NCBI GenBank assembly: GCA_946122785.1
Contig: CAMGYJ010000011.1
Location: 35,242,513 to 35,306,512, forward strand
Direction: 5' to 3'
DNA: 64,000 nt
Origin: Linum tenue
Lineage: Eukaryota; Streptophyta; Magnoliopsida; Malpighiales; Linaceae
This document shows, piece by piece, positions 11,328 through 23,153 of this stretch. Each line of letters starts with the position of its first letter. Position 1 is the first letter of the stretch. Position numbers and translations under genes: made by a program. Below the pieces are notes generated by a model that worked only from the letters and a program-made list of their open reading frames with translations, was not told where the DNA came from and searched no databases.

Positions 11328-12974
11328 ATGTCGATCATAGCTATTTTGCTCCTATCTTTTCTCTTCTTCATATCTCTATGGTGCTCGATAGCATTTCTAT
11401 CCAAGAGCAAAAGCGCTCCCGTCGTCGAATGGCCGGTGGTGGGCATGCTTCCGGCCCTGCTTTGGAATGCAACCACCGATCTCCACGGCTTCGTCGATCG
11501 AGTCGTGAAAGAGAGCGGCGGCACGTTCGTGTTCAAAGGGCCGTGGTTCGCCAAGCTGGACTTCGTGCTCACAAGCGATCCCATGAACGCCAACCACATC
11601 TTCAGCAAGAACTTCGCCAACTATGGGAAGGGTGAAGATTTCATGGCCGTGTTTGAGGAGTTTTTCGGGGAAGGTATCGTCAACACTGATGGCGAGTCGT
11701 GGAAGATTCAACGACAGAGGATCCATTCCTTGTTCAACAAGGATGGGTTCGAAAGCTTCGTCATGGAAACCCTCCAACGGAAAATGGAGGGCACCTTGTT
11801 CCGAGTCCTTGGTGATATTTGTTCGTCACGAGGACTCGGAGATGGTCAGGTGGACATGCAGGACGTGGTGAGCAGGTTCATGTTTGACAATAACTGCATG
11901 TGGGTCTTGGGATTCGATCCAGGTAAAGTATTAGGAATTAACTCTCGATTTAAAACACAAAGTATTAGATTACCTTTGTGCAATATACCAATCAATTTTA
12001 TTTCTGTATCAGGTTACCTTTGTGTTGACAGACGTTTAGATACCTTCTCTTGTGGTAAAGCATATGACGATTTTGAGGAGGCGGCCATATACCGACTTAT
12101 CGTTCCCAGAGGTGTGTGGGAATTCCAGAGAAGACTTGGGGTTGGATCGGAGAAGAAGATTAGCCAAAGTATTAAAATCTTGGATGAGTTTTTATACGGT
12201 GTCTTGAAAGCTAAGAAACAAGAGTTGCACAAAGAAGAACAACGTCAGCAACTTGATTTCCTAACACAATGGATGGTAGCGGATGAGAAGGGAGAAAGTT
12301 CAGATAAATTTCTACGTGATTTTGGAGTGACTTTAGTCGCAGCAGGGAAAGACACTATGTCTTCCGTTTTAACTTGGTTGCTCTGGCTGGTTGCGATCCA
12401 CCCTGAGGTTGAAAGAAAGATTCTCGAGGAGATTGAGCGAGTAGTGGTAATGGCTACACCGGGTCCAACTCAAAGAGAAGGAGGAAGATTAGGGTTTCCC
12501 ATAATAACTAAGGATGAGATGAATAGGCTTGTGTATCTCCATGCAACCATCTGCGAGACGTTGAGGTTGTACCCACCTGCACCATTCGAGGTTAGATGTG
12601 CAGTTGAAGATGATATGCTCCCTAGCGGCCATCTCATTCATAAGGGCACTAGGATTTTGTTCTCCATATACTCCATGGGAAAGATGAAAGAGATATGGGG
12701 GAATGATTGCATGGAGTTCAAGCCTCAAAGATGGATTTCGGAACAAGGAAACATAATCCACGTCCCATCGTACAAGTTTTTAAATTTTTTGGCAGGCCCA
12801 AGGTCTTGTTTGGGGAAGTCGTTGTCTTTCATGCAACTCAAGTTCGTGGTGAGTAATCTTTTATGGAACTACAAGTTTGACATGGTAGAGGGTCAACTTG
12901 TCAAGCCACTTGCGTCTATTATGCTGACAATGGAAAACGGCTTGAAGATGAGAGTTTCCAAGAGGGATTTTTAG
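11328..12974 (+). CDS. Cytochrome P450, CYP96A-type (one probable in-frame intron)
   Basis: Heme-thiolate mono-oxygenase of the CYP86 clan. CYP96A members are ER-bound and hydroxylate alkanes or fatty acyl chains mid-chain or terminally. The chosen ATG begins a hydrophobic anchor (MSIIAILLLSFLFFISLW); the upstream in-frame ATG at 11166 gives an implausible leader. A GT-AG intron probably runs 11923-12012. Its 90 bp keep the frame open, but removing it restores a CYP96-like FDPGYLC...AYDDFEEA segment, giving 518 residues. Approximate landmarks: I-helix AGKDTMSS near 308 (Met where Thr/Ser is usual), ExxR in ETLRLYPP near 379, heme loop FLAGPRSCLG with Cys near 463. Substrate cannot be inferred. 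A decayed relative lies downstream in opposite orientation. Confidence 0.88.
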   Translation: MSIIAILLLSFLFFISLWCSIAFLSKSKSAPVVEWPVVGMLPALLWNATTDLHGFVDRVVKESGGTFVFKGPWFAKLDFVLTSDPMNANHIFSKNFANYGKGEDFMAVFEEFFGEGIVNTDGESWKIQRQRIHSLFNKDGFESFVMETLQRKMEGTLFRVLGDICSSRGLGDGQVDMQDVVSRFMFDNNCMWVLGFDPGKVLGINSRFKTQSIRLPLCNIPINFISVSGYLCVDRRLDTFSCGKAYDDFEEAAIYRLIVPRGVWEFQRRLGVGSEKKISQSIKILDEFLYGVLKAKKQELHKEEQRQQLDFLTQWMVADEKGESSDKFLRDFGVTLVAAGKDTMSSVLTWLLWLVAIHPEVERKILEEIERVVVMATPGPTQREGGRLGFPIITKDEMNRLVYLHATICETLRLYPPAPFEVRCAVEDDMLPSGHLIHKGTRILFSIYSMGKMKEIWGNDCMEFKPQRWISEQGNIIHVPSYKFLNFLAGPRSCLGKSLSFMQLKFVVSNLLWNYKFDMVEGQLVKPLASIMLTMENGLKMRVSKRDF

Positions 12975-14088
12975 GAAACATCATCATAATAATTGTGGTT
13001 TATAATAAATATTGGTATGAGCTGGATTGGTATCTAAATAATGTTGTAATATTATTATCATCATTCATAATTATTATTGTCTTATACAACAAATATACTG
13101 TGTGGTGCGATTTGAATAGATGACATGTTTTTGGAAAATATTGCAAAATCCACCTCAGTAGTGTTGTTTTACTTTTCGTGATGTAGTATACAGTATACAC
13201 CGTTTCTCCATTAATTTTAATAAAATAGAGTTGGGTCTTTTGCGACGGAGGCGAAGGTTGCTAAAATCTCTGAAAGTGGTTGCATTAGGTTATCAAGCTA
13301 CCTAATTCTTCAGTATAAGTATCTCCCCAGGCCAAATAGTTACATAATTATCAATAATTATCAAGCCACCTAATTTTTCAGAATATGTGTTATCAGTTAT
13401 GGCCATTGGAGACAAATTTATTTGACGTGTGGAGACAAAATATGAGGAGACAAACTATTGAGAAGAAGAGAATAAGATATGTGGAGGTTGGAGGAGGTTA
13501 ATAGGATTAATTATTATAGTTTTTGTATTACTTTCAATTTTTTAAATACCCTTATTAATTAATTAACTTATAGCTTCTTATTAACTGCCTAATACCCAGC
13601 CAGCCAATAAAAAAACTTTAATATTTTCCTTAAGTAATGAGGCTTAAGGACCCGAACTCAAATCTTCTCTAACTATAAAAATGTAAGAATGAACATTTAG
13701 TGAGTTGGGCTGGAAACAGTCAATTTAAACCGACTAAATCCACCCTACATCCTAATGAGATGGGTTTTATTGAATTGATTTGGATGGATTTCACAAATGA
13801 CCCATTATTGATGCATGTGGGTGTTGTGGTGAAAAAGAACATAGCTAGAGAGTCTTGTTGCGTAGTACTAATGTTCGTATCATTATGTGTACTAAAGTAA
13901 TCGACCGACATACCAAGTCAAAAGCTAGAAGCCTAGAACTACCAATGAAAGTATAGTATAAGAAGCCACGTAATTTGTAGATGCTAAATTACAAACAGAA
14001 AAGACATTACTAGGAGATATACCAATTATAAAGCCATAGCAAACCAATATCGAACAAATAATAACAATAGCCACATAAGCTTTCTATA
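12975..14088. other. Spacer between P450 copies, with a duplicated leader fragment
   Basis: No gene seen. At about 13310-13385 the words TATAAGTATCTCCCCAGGCC, TTACATAATTATCAATAATT and ATCAAGCCACCTAA resemble the P450 leader at 11243-11317 (TATATCTCCCAGCCCAGGGG ... ATCAATAATT ... CTAAGCCATAG). This suggests a stray copy of a P450 5' flank, probably from a third, lost duplicate. Confidence 0.4.
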
Positions 14089-15335
14089 TCACGAAATTGA
14101 TGCCCTTTTGGAAACTCTCGTCTTCAACCCATGCTTCATCGACAATATCATAGACGGTGTTGGTTTCACGACACGATCTTTCCCATATCAAGCTTGTAGT
14201 TCCACAGAATAGCACTGGTCATCGACTTGGGTTGCATGAAAGCCATAGTCTTGCCTAGACAAGTCCTTGGTCTTGAGATAAAAGTCATGAACTTGTACGA
14301 TGGAACATAGATTATGTTCCTTTTTTCCGAAATCCATCTCTCTGGCTTGAACTCCATGCAGTCTTCTCCCCAAATCTCTTCCATCCTACCCATCGAGTAT
14401 ATGGAGACTAATATCTTTGTTCCCTTACGCACACAATGGCCTGTAGGGAGGACATATGCTTCCACGACACATTTGTGCTCAATTGGAAAGGGTGGGTACA
14501 ACCTTAAGGTTTCGCATATGGTTGCATGGAGCAATATTAGTTTGTTAAGCTCATCCTCGCTCAGAAACCCGCCACTTGATGATGTTTTTGTGGTCATGAC
14601 TTGTTTGATCTCTTCAAGAATCCTTTTCTTGACATCTGGGTGGGTCGCCACTAGCCATAACAACCAAGTTAGAGCAGAGGACACCGTGTTTCTGCTAGCT
14701 ACTATCAAGCTGATAGAAACATCTCTCAGAAACTTGTTTGAGTATTTCTCTTCTTCTACCAAAAGATGTGTCAACAAGTCGCGCTTCTCGGTAGTGGAAT
14801 TAATGATATTGTTTCCCAATGTTGATAACTCTTGCTTCTTCATCTCGATGCTTGCATACAAGAACTCGTCCAGAATCTTGCAGTATCTAGCCACCTTCTT
14901 CTCTACTCCAATCTGAAGCATCTTTTGGAATTTCCAAACACACATGGGGACAACATGTCGGTATATAACTGCCTCCTCGATTTCGTCAAATGCTCCCCCC
15001 AACAACAAGGCATGATCTTCTGATGATGACAACGATTTGGAATCAGACCCAAAATGGGGGAGGGTATATGGATCGAATCCAAACACGAGCAAACAAATAT
15101 TGCCGAACACCAAAATTTTCGCCACATCCTGCATGTCCAAAATCTCACCAATCTTTCTTCCTGATGCATAATCATCGAGGACTCGGAACAATGTGCCTTG
15201 CATCTTCACCCTCAGGGTTTGCATCACAATATCCTCAAACTCCTTGTTGTTTATCAAGGAATGAATGAGTTGCCTTTGCAACCTCCATGACTCTCCATTG
15301 GCATTGAATATGCCTTCCCCTAGAGTCTCGTCCAT
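14089..15335 (-). pseudogene. CYP96A-type P450 pseudogene
   Basis: A 389-codon frame (15335-14166) aligns along the downstream three quarters of the neighbouring P450: ...LGEGIFNANGESWRLQRQ, an EEAVIYRHVVP region, ETLRLYPP (ExxR) and a heme loop. Signs of decay: the first 110 or so residues, including the membrane anchor, are absent; the I-helix motif reads ASRNTVSS in place of AGxDTT; the heme loop reads FISRPRTCLG, with Arg where Gly is nearly invariant. A frameshift near 14170 ends the frame early, while the next frame continues with KPTPSMILSMKHGLK to a stop at 14089, the expected CYP96 tail. The heme-binding Cys and ExxR remain. Transcription was not assessed. Confidence 0.85.
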
Positions 15336-16035
15336 TATGACTTTTACGAATTGAGGATAGAAGAAAGGAACTTCTATAATATAAGATAGAAGTAAAGATC
15401 TTCTATAGGTTGTTTTGAGAATAAAGTATAAAGGATGAAAGCGAGAACGACTTTTGTCTAAGGCAGGAACCCTAATAATGTTTTAGTAATCATTTTCCTA
15501 GGGCAAAGACCTTGGAAGTAACGGCGAGACTGACCCCTTCTCACTCACCAGGTGTAGAGAGTGGGAGAGGAAGTTTTCATCATGAGGATGTTACCAGAGG
15601 AGAGCAGCTGCGCCAGACTTGGAGATGTCGCAAGGATCGGGGTAACTAGATGGAACCATTTATTATTATTACCTACTTTTCATGTCTCTCTGAGTATATT
15701 GGAACCCAAGGTTGGGTTTATCGGATACGAATTGGCGTCGCCCAAGTGTTTAGGGCCTTTCCTTTGAGATTTTTAAAAGTATTGGTTATTGTTTTGCCTT
15801 TTCTACGCGGCTCGGGTTGCTCCGGTGTAACCAATTTTTCCTTTGAGTTATGGTTTGGTTTTCAAAAAGGACCGGGTTGTTTCGGAAACTTTTATATCAC
15901 TAGTAGCATACTCAGTAGAAGAACTCGAGCATTTCCTTGCTTGATAATCGTCGTACCTAGAACAATCATCGATTATCTTTATTGTCGAATGTTTCTCTTC
16001 AAGTAATGCATTGGGGCATTAATATAAACTAGTTA
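15336..16035. other. No gene recognised
   Basis: Flank of the P450 pseudogene where its missing 5' end would lie; no P450 N-terminal sequence was found. Two open frames (15561-15767 and 15650-16006, plus strand) match no family I recognise. Confidence 0.35.
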
Positions 16036-16060
16036 TTTAGCCCGCGCTATGCCGCGGATT
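16036..16060 (-). mobile_element. Helitron 3' terminus (minus orientation)
   Basis: Read on the minus strand, a CCGCG...CGCGG hairpin (loop region GCATAG) is followed by G and CTAA (16039-16036), then AT-rich host DNA. A GC hairpin just before CTRR is the standard Helitron 3' end. It resembles the terminus at 40141-40162. The element body would extend to higher coordinates; its 5' TC end was not identified. Confidence 0.6.
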
Positions 16061-16390
16061 ATTTGATTTTTTTTAATTGAATATGACATAATAATAGATT
16101 ATCATTTCAAGATTTTAATTTTTTTGTTGGATATCTTTTTTGTTCGATTTGTTTTGTTGATCAAAACATGTGGAGTCGTTCTACATGCAAGACTTATTCT
16201 TCCTGGTTTCTTAAATATTTCATATCTGTGTCGTATAAAAGAAACATAAAACTCGATATAGATCCTAGATCTCACTCTGTTATGATTTTAAATTGGCCGC
16301 TCTGACCACATAATTTGTAATTCTTAGAAATGTTTAATTTTGTTTAATTTGTAAAATCATTTGCTCACCCATAATGGATGATTGTGAACT

Positions 16391-16392
<2 letters not shown>

Positions 16393-16446
<54 letters not shown>
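16393..16446. repeat. (TA)n microsatellite
   Basis: About 54 bp of uninterrupted TA dinucleotides. Confidence 0.95.
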
Positions 16447-16450
<4 letters not shown>

Positions 16451-18759
16451 ATCATTTTACCTATAATCCTTAAGCCTAAGCACAAACTTCAATACTACCA
16501 TAACTATCTAAATTGCTCCCGGGTCCACTTAAGGAATAGATTTTACCACTCCATGCATGTTTGCATGATGTAAAATGATCATGTCCATCGCCTACCTTGA
16601 AAAGAATAACATATAGTCATATAGAGCAACCGAAAAGGGAAATGAAAGAATAGGGCAGAGAATCAAAATTAAGACTAAGAAGTCACTTATGCATGATCTA
16701 GTTGGATCTACCAAATAAATCAGTGGTATTTCGATGCAAAATACAAAGCAATCAATCTCCAGAATCAGATTTGACAGCTCAAATTGGTGTGTGAAATAAG
16801 CACCCAGCTCGGCAGCTAGTGCCTCTTCCATCTCACACTGCAATGAATTTCCCTCATTCGTTTGGCCGCTATATAGTAGTGTCTTAAAAGGCAAGCAAAA
16901 GGGAATCGAAACCGTGATTCTTTTTTTTTATAAGTCACATTCAGCAAGACTGCATGAAACAAATAATACACAGTAAATGGAGCAACAACAAAAGACAACC
17001 ACATATAAAAGCATATATAGGACGCCTAATGAAAAAGAGTTAAACTTTGAGCCAAGGAAAACGGCAAAAGACTTGCCTATTACTTCAACCTTGAGCCATT
17101 ATCACAAACCAAAGTCCACATATAAAGAACCATATATTCATGACTTGGTATACAGTATCCTAATAGCTAACATGAACCAACTGAGAGACCATTACGAAAG
17201 AGCAAGAAAATCACTGCAATGGTACCATGTCAAAACTAATGCAAACGATTGAGAAATAGGGAACAAAAGAAATAGAATCCCTTCATATATACTAACCATA
17301 AGGTTGTGATCATCAGATGACTTAGAGAATCTATCTCTGTTTCTTTTGATATATCAACTATGCAGTTTGCAACTCTCTTTGCCAGTACTATTCATTCAAT
17401 TCATAACGGTCTTGAGAATATAATGAATGCCCTATGGCCTAGCTGAACTACAAATCATGGAAAGGATTATCCAAAATCTTGAACTGAGATGCAAGGATGT
17501 TGATTATGAGAAGAAAGATTTTTAGGCCATTTTGAAGAAAGGAACCAATGCCCTGGATATGGAAGAGTTGGCAAATAGGAAAGGCAACAACAAACCATAC
17601 AATTATAAGATGCTAACGCCACACGTATTGACCCAACAAACAGGGGGGCTAGCAGGAAAACACAAAAACAATCCCTAATTCATGGAGAAGGTCAAACTTA
17701 AATATCTCTAATTCTTGGCACAGGCAGTGATTATGCGAACCAAAGGGATTAAAAGGAATGATGAAAAGAATAAGAATCCCATCGAAATTAACAACCCATA
17801 ATAGAGCAGTATCTATCTAACTAACATCCCATTGGAAATTAACAACCCATCTATAAGAAATCATTTAAAGGAGAGGTAAGATTACCAGTCAATTGGATAA
17901 AAGCATGAATACTTCTCAGAAGATTAATAATGCTTAGTGTCCATGGAGAGCTCTGACTTCCCCTCCTCTAACCTTCGACAGTTGACTTCGGTAATGGGGC
18001 CCAAATCCATAGAGCTTTATCCAGCGAACGTTGGGAAGGAGGAGGAAAGGTGTGGTGTTTGATGAGCTAGAGGGAAGGGAAAATCCCAGCATCGAAAGAT
18101 TATAACTGGATTACTGCGGAGAAGAATGGAAACAGAAACAGAAAGCGCAGGGGAAAAGGTAAAGAAGGGGAGAGAGTTGCTGGTTCACATAATCCAACAA
18201 TCAATGGTGCCCTCTGCGAGAGATATGAAATCTGGTTGTTGACTCACCTAATCCAGCAATCAATGGTGCCTCATAAGAGAGGGGAAATCTGGCTTCACCA
18301 CTGTCTCCCGTCGACGTGCCATTCATCGGTGTTCAGGGAGGTGAGAGAGGGAAAATTGGGCTTCGTTCGTCGGTGTGTTTTTCCTGTCTGAGCGGAGGAG
18401 AAATTGGAGAACACATGTCGTCGCTGTCGTTGTTCGCATGAGTGCCACTGCCGTTGTTATTTCTTCGATTGGAATTGACGTGAGAAGAGGGAGCTGCTGC
18501 CTGAAGTAGGAAAGAAGGTATGACTGATTGGATTTTCGTATGGAGGAGAGAAGAGGGGTAGGTGGAAAGGAGGAGAGATGAAGAGAGAGAATCAGGTGCA
18601 TGTTATTTTCTGTGAGCTCATCAATCTTACAAATCAAAAATCCATCAAGGGCCACGTTTGGCCAGCCCAACATATGGACATATGGGCTCACCTAAATTAT
18701 ACCACAGGGAATCATTCAGTCCCTTCGTGAACAGTGTATTGCGACAATTTCGTAATGAA
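16447..18759. other. AT-rich DNA between two Helitron-like ends, no gene recognised
   Basis: Short open frames exist (for example 16592-16894 and 18323-18691, minus strand) but none matches a family I know. Near 18189-18280 the phrase AATCCARCAATCAATGGTGCC is repeated about 60 bp apart, giving a small imperfect tandem repeat. The segment may be the body of one or two non-autonomous Helitrons. Confidence 0.35.
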
Positions 18760-18813
18760 CAGTAAAATCACAGATTTGGTAATTTTTGGCCGCTTGCGGC
18801 TTAATAATACTAA
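18760..18813 (+). mobile_element. Helitron-like 3' terminus (plus orientation)
   Basis: A GCCGC-TT-GCGGC hairpin (18789-18800) is followed by TTAATAATA and CTAA (18810-18813), then T. This matches hairpin plus CTRR plus T expected at a Helitron 3' end. The preceding GTGAACAGTG and ATGAACAGTAAAATC words look like a repeat-family end. The 5' end is unknown. Confidence 0.5.
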
Positions 18814-19203
18814 TCATTACTACATTCACGATCTCTCATCATGCCATGCATGATGATAGAGATAAGCAAGCAAGAGTGCAAAATCAGAAACATGAGTTTA
18901 AATTTGATATGTTATTGTTAAATAAAAGTATGGATGCATAGGATCCACCCCCTAAAAAACGTCGAGTGCTTAGCTCGACATAGATTGGGAGTACGAGCAT
19001 GTGTAATAAGTTCCTAACTCTATATTCTATAAACTTTTACAATTGAACCCAGACCCCCTATTTATAATAAGCCCTTGATTTGCATTCTAAGGTTTTTTTG
19101 ATATGGTACATAGGTTTTCCCTTCCAAATCGAACTCTTTTTCCTTGTCATGCATGACAAAAAGAACCTTGCAGAAGGGCGGCGGTTTAGATGATGGTCTC
19201 AGG

Positions 19204-19812
19204 CAGGGGCGGACCCATGTGTTAGGGAGGTGTGTTAGCAACACACCTCCGGCCGAATATTTTGTGAGAGACCCATGTTTTATCGGTATAATTTTTTGGA
19301 ATATAAGACTTCTGACACACCTTCAATAATTGTAATCGACACACCTCCAATACACTACGATGATATTGATGTCATAAAGTTCCCAAAATACATAAATATA
19401 TATTATTTATTTTAAATTTTAGTTAACTTGGAACAAATTTAGGGTTCTTTCCATTGCTTAAGCATTTAGATGCAATGGTTTATTGCTCTTAGGTCTTAGG
19501 CATGGGTAATCGTATGGAAGTTCTCTCCTTTTTCTCTCTACCTGAATAACTTTCGTTTCTTCTTGATCATTGTATCTTTCACATAGTTGTCCACCAAGTA
19601 ACAAAAAAGGCTCTTTCATCGGGAGCCTGGTTGCATATGGACTACTGCTTTTTATTATTGTCTATCTTATAAAAAAACGCTAGTGTTTCCTTTACCTCTT
19701 TCAATCCCACTACTCGTTGTGTTTCACAGTAAAATATAATTAAAATTTATTTATTATTTCATTTAATTTTATCGACCGACACACCTGTACGAGAATCCCG
19801 GGTCCGCCACTG
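19204..19812. mobile_element. Non-autonomous hAT element, 609 bp, TSD GTCTCAGG
   Basis: Perfect 8-bp target duplication GTCTCAGG at 19196-19203 and 19813-19820. Terminal inverted repeats are CAGGGGCGGACCC on the left and CAGTGGCGGACCC on the right read in reverse. The interior is AT-rich with no transposase. Inner subterminal repeats ACACACCTCC and GGTGTGTCGG strengthen the call. It lies about 17 bp outside the poly-A tail of the adjacent LINE. Confidence 0.92.
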
Positions 19813-20101
19813 GTCTCAGGACGCCATGTTCTTTTTTTTTTGTCATTCAAACCATCTCCGGGGAGAGGAAGATAAGATCCACACAACGTCAATTACAAAC
19901 TCCGTAACCAAGACACATAGTCGAACCTCGACAGGACCCGAGGCGACAAACTCATGGACTTTTTGGCCACTAAATGAGCCACTCTGTTCTCTGACGACCT
20001 ACAAATCGTAGTTCACAATTTCCACTGAAACCAGCCAGCAAGGATCCAATCTCACGCAAAATAGAACCCACCTTTGAATCCTTGACATCCCCAACCAAGC
20101 A

Positions 20102-21433
20102 CTAGTCCAAGATCACTTTAGCATCACCCGTAATTAGCAGAGGATTCAAATGCCTACGAGCACACTCCCTCAAGCAATCTCTGAGTGCCAAAGTTTCCAA
20201 GACATGAGCATCCGAAATCCCTGGATAAATTGTACTCGTTGCAGCAAACGGAGCTGCATTCACATCCTCAAAAGAACCTTCACAAATTGCAAGAGAAGCA
20301 GCCCCGGAATCACCACGCCCAGTTGCACCATCAAAGCAAGCATGAAAACGAGGCGATAAAAGCTGCCGAGGAGCTGGGGCTGAAACACCAACGTGTTGCT
20401 GGATTGGAGTGATAGCGAATGCCATCTCAATTTCATTCACTTGATGGCGCCACTCCACAGCCCTCGTCGCCAAAGGAGTCTGCTGGTGCTCAAAGAGAAC
20501 ATAACACCTGTTTTTCCAAATTCTCCATAACATAGCAATCACCTGCAAAGTAAAGTAAGAATTGTGTGCTGCATTGCGCCAGTCAAAAAGAACCGCCCGA
20601 AAGAACCCTGCAAACGACCGCTTATCCCAAGATTGATACTCAGACCGTAAACCCACCAAGTTCCAAAGCCGGCGAGCAAAATGACAGGTGAAGAACAAAT
20701 GCTCTAAACTTTCAACTTTACGACCACAAACCGGGCAGAATGGAAGGATGTTCATTCCTCGCTGAAATAAAGCCTCTCTTGTCGGCAGGATACGATTCAA
20801 ACATTGCCAAACAAAGAAGATTAGTTTCGGAGGTAATTTTAAATTCCATAACCATAACCAAAGCTCACGATAAACCTGATTTACTCTAGGACGACCAATC
20901 TCAGAGCGTTGTAATTGAAAGGAAAGATGATAAGCTGAACGAACTTGGAAAGTCCCCAAAGGATCAAAATGCCAAATTAATTCATCAGGAACAGGATCCT
21001 TCGGTAAGGGAATAGAGGAGATGATCTTACTTGTTTCAGCCGAGAAGAATAAATGAAGAGCCGCCATATTCCAAGTCCGACTCCCTGGATCAATCAACGC
21101 CGCAACAAATTGGGAAGCAAGGGGAGCACCGAGACGACGTGAAGGAACAGAAGGCGGAGAAGTAGGTAACCAAGCATCCTTAAAGACCCGAACAAAGATA
21201 CCCGAACCCACTTGCCACCGTAAACCTTGGCAGAGTAACTCTCTACCATGAATGATACTTCTCCAACCCCAGGACGGATTGGATCCACAAGAAGCCTCTA
21301 AAAAACTTTCAGAATTCGAGAAATACCTTCCTTTTAAAATACGGGCCAGCAAAGACTGAGGTTCAGATAGAACTCTCCACGCAACCTTGGCAAGTAAGGC
21401 TTGATTAAAACAACCGAAATCCCGGAAACCCAA
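20102..21433 (-). pseudogene. LINE ORF2, zf-RVT and RNase H part
   Basis: 443 codons with a zinc-binding RT segment (WLWNLKLPPKLIFFVWQC; CPVCGRKVESLEHLFFTC) and the start of an RNase H-like domain (FDGATGRGDSG). A stop at 20102 cuts RNase H; the remaining codons to the poly-A tail are interrupted. Confidence 0.8.
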
Positions 21434-21449
21434 TCCCCCATCATGTTTG

Positions 21450-23147
21450 CTACCGCACAGAGTTTTCTAAACAATCCAATGAATTCGACGCATTCATACG
21501 ACGTATCAAACCCGTCGGTAACCAAAAACAAGACATAGTGTAAATTGGAAACGCAACAGCTACAGATTTTAGTAAAACTTCCCTTGCCGCTATTGATAAA
21601 GATCTAATTTTCCAACCTTGCAGAACCGACATGAGTTTCTCTTCCACAAACCGAAAAGTTTCTTTCTTAGACTTTTGAACAAGAGAGGGAAGGCCTAGAT
21701 ACCGATCTAGAAGACCAATAGAACCAACCCCTAGCAAAGCACCCAACGCCTGCTGAGTAGATGCATCCATATTTGGGCTGAAGAAAGCTGCAGACTTAGA
21801 AAAATTCAACCTTTGACCACTGATATCCTCATACTCGTGAAGAATATTCAAGAGTGAATGACCATCACGATGAGAAGCTCGTAGAAAAAGAAACGAGTCA
21901 TCCGCAAAGAGTAAATGAGATACTACTGGCGCTGAAGAAGATACCCGAACTCCTTGCAAACCCCTCGAAGAAATCTTCTCCCTGATCATGGCAGTAAAAC
22001 CCTCTGAACAAAGACCAAAAAGAAGAGGGGAAAGTGGATCGCCTTGACGTAGTCCCCGAGAAAAAGAGAAATACCCAGAAGGAGTATCGTTAACAAGAAT
22101 CGAAAAGGAGGCCGAACAAACACATTCCTTAACCCAATGTATCCATTCTGCAGAGAAGCCCAGCTTCCGAAGAATTGCAAAAAGATAAGGCCATTCAATG
22201 CGATCATACGCCTTTTCCATGTCTAATTTCAAAGCCATAAACTTGGCTCTTCCAAGCCATTTATGTTTGATGTAATGCATCAACTCATGGGCAATTAGGA
22301 CGTTGTCAACAATTTGACGCTCCTGAACGAAACCATTTTGTTCCGGTGAAATAAGATGTGGCAAAATTTTCCCAAGACGAGTGGCCATAATTTTGGTAAT
22401 AACCTTATATAAGAATTGGCACAAACTAATGGGACGAAGTTGCGAGACCTGTTCCACATTTTCAACCTTGGGAATCAATGTCAACCACGTATGGTTAAAG
22501 TTCTTTAAGAGTTTCCCAGAGGTGAAAAACGAAGAAATGGCCTTGATGACACTATCACCAACAATTTGCCAAAAGGAACGGAAAAAGCAACCCGTAAATC
22601 CGTCCGAACCTGGAGTCTTAGTAGCGCCCATTTGAAAGATGGTTTCTTTGATTTCCGCAAGAGAAACATGAGCCGTTAGAGATTCATTCATATTCCTTGT
22701 AACTAACTGAGCAATGGGCAAAGATTGTATACGATTCTCTACACGAGATGCAAACCCATCATCTAAGTTTGCAGAAGTGAATAGGGATTTGTAATAGTCA
22801 ACCAAAACTTCCTGCTTATCACCTTCCTCTGTAACCCACTGCCCATTTGCATCAAAGATCCCCGCGATCTTATTCCTCCGTCGGCGAGCCCTCGTAACAG
22901 CATGAAAGTAGCCAGAGTTTTGATCCCCTTCTGTAAGCCACTGAACCCTAGAACGTTGCCGCCAATACTTCTCCTCGGCTGCCCATGAAACCGCAAGTTC
23001 ATGCTCAATCCGACTTAATTCGGACCAATCGACGGGATAATGATTCCGAACTTGTTGAGAATTTGCAAGAAGCTCTCTGATTCTGCGAGCAGAATTTGTT
23101 GTCCCTTTTTTCGCCCAATAAAACAATTTATGACGCGCTGACTTCAA
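21450..23147 (-). pseudogene. LINE ORF2, reverse transcriptase part
   Basis: 565 codons carrying the L1 RT domain: WLTEGDQNSGYFH, GSDGFTGCFFRSFW, RPISLCQFLYKVITKIMA, LDMEKAYDRIEW, LRQGDPLSPLLF and the catalytic LLFADDSFLF. The catalytic aspartates are present. A frameshift near 21440 passes the sequence to the next frame, so ORF2 is not continuous. Confidence 0.85.
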
Positions 23148-23153
23148 CCGAAG

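Noticed and set aside
19204..19812. Part of the neighbouring LINE
   Set aside because: It has its own TIRs and perfect 8-bp TSD, so it is a separate hAT element.
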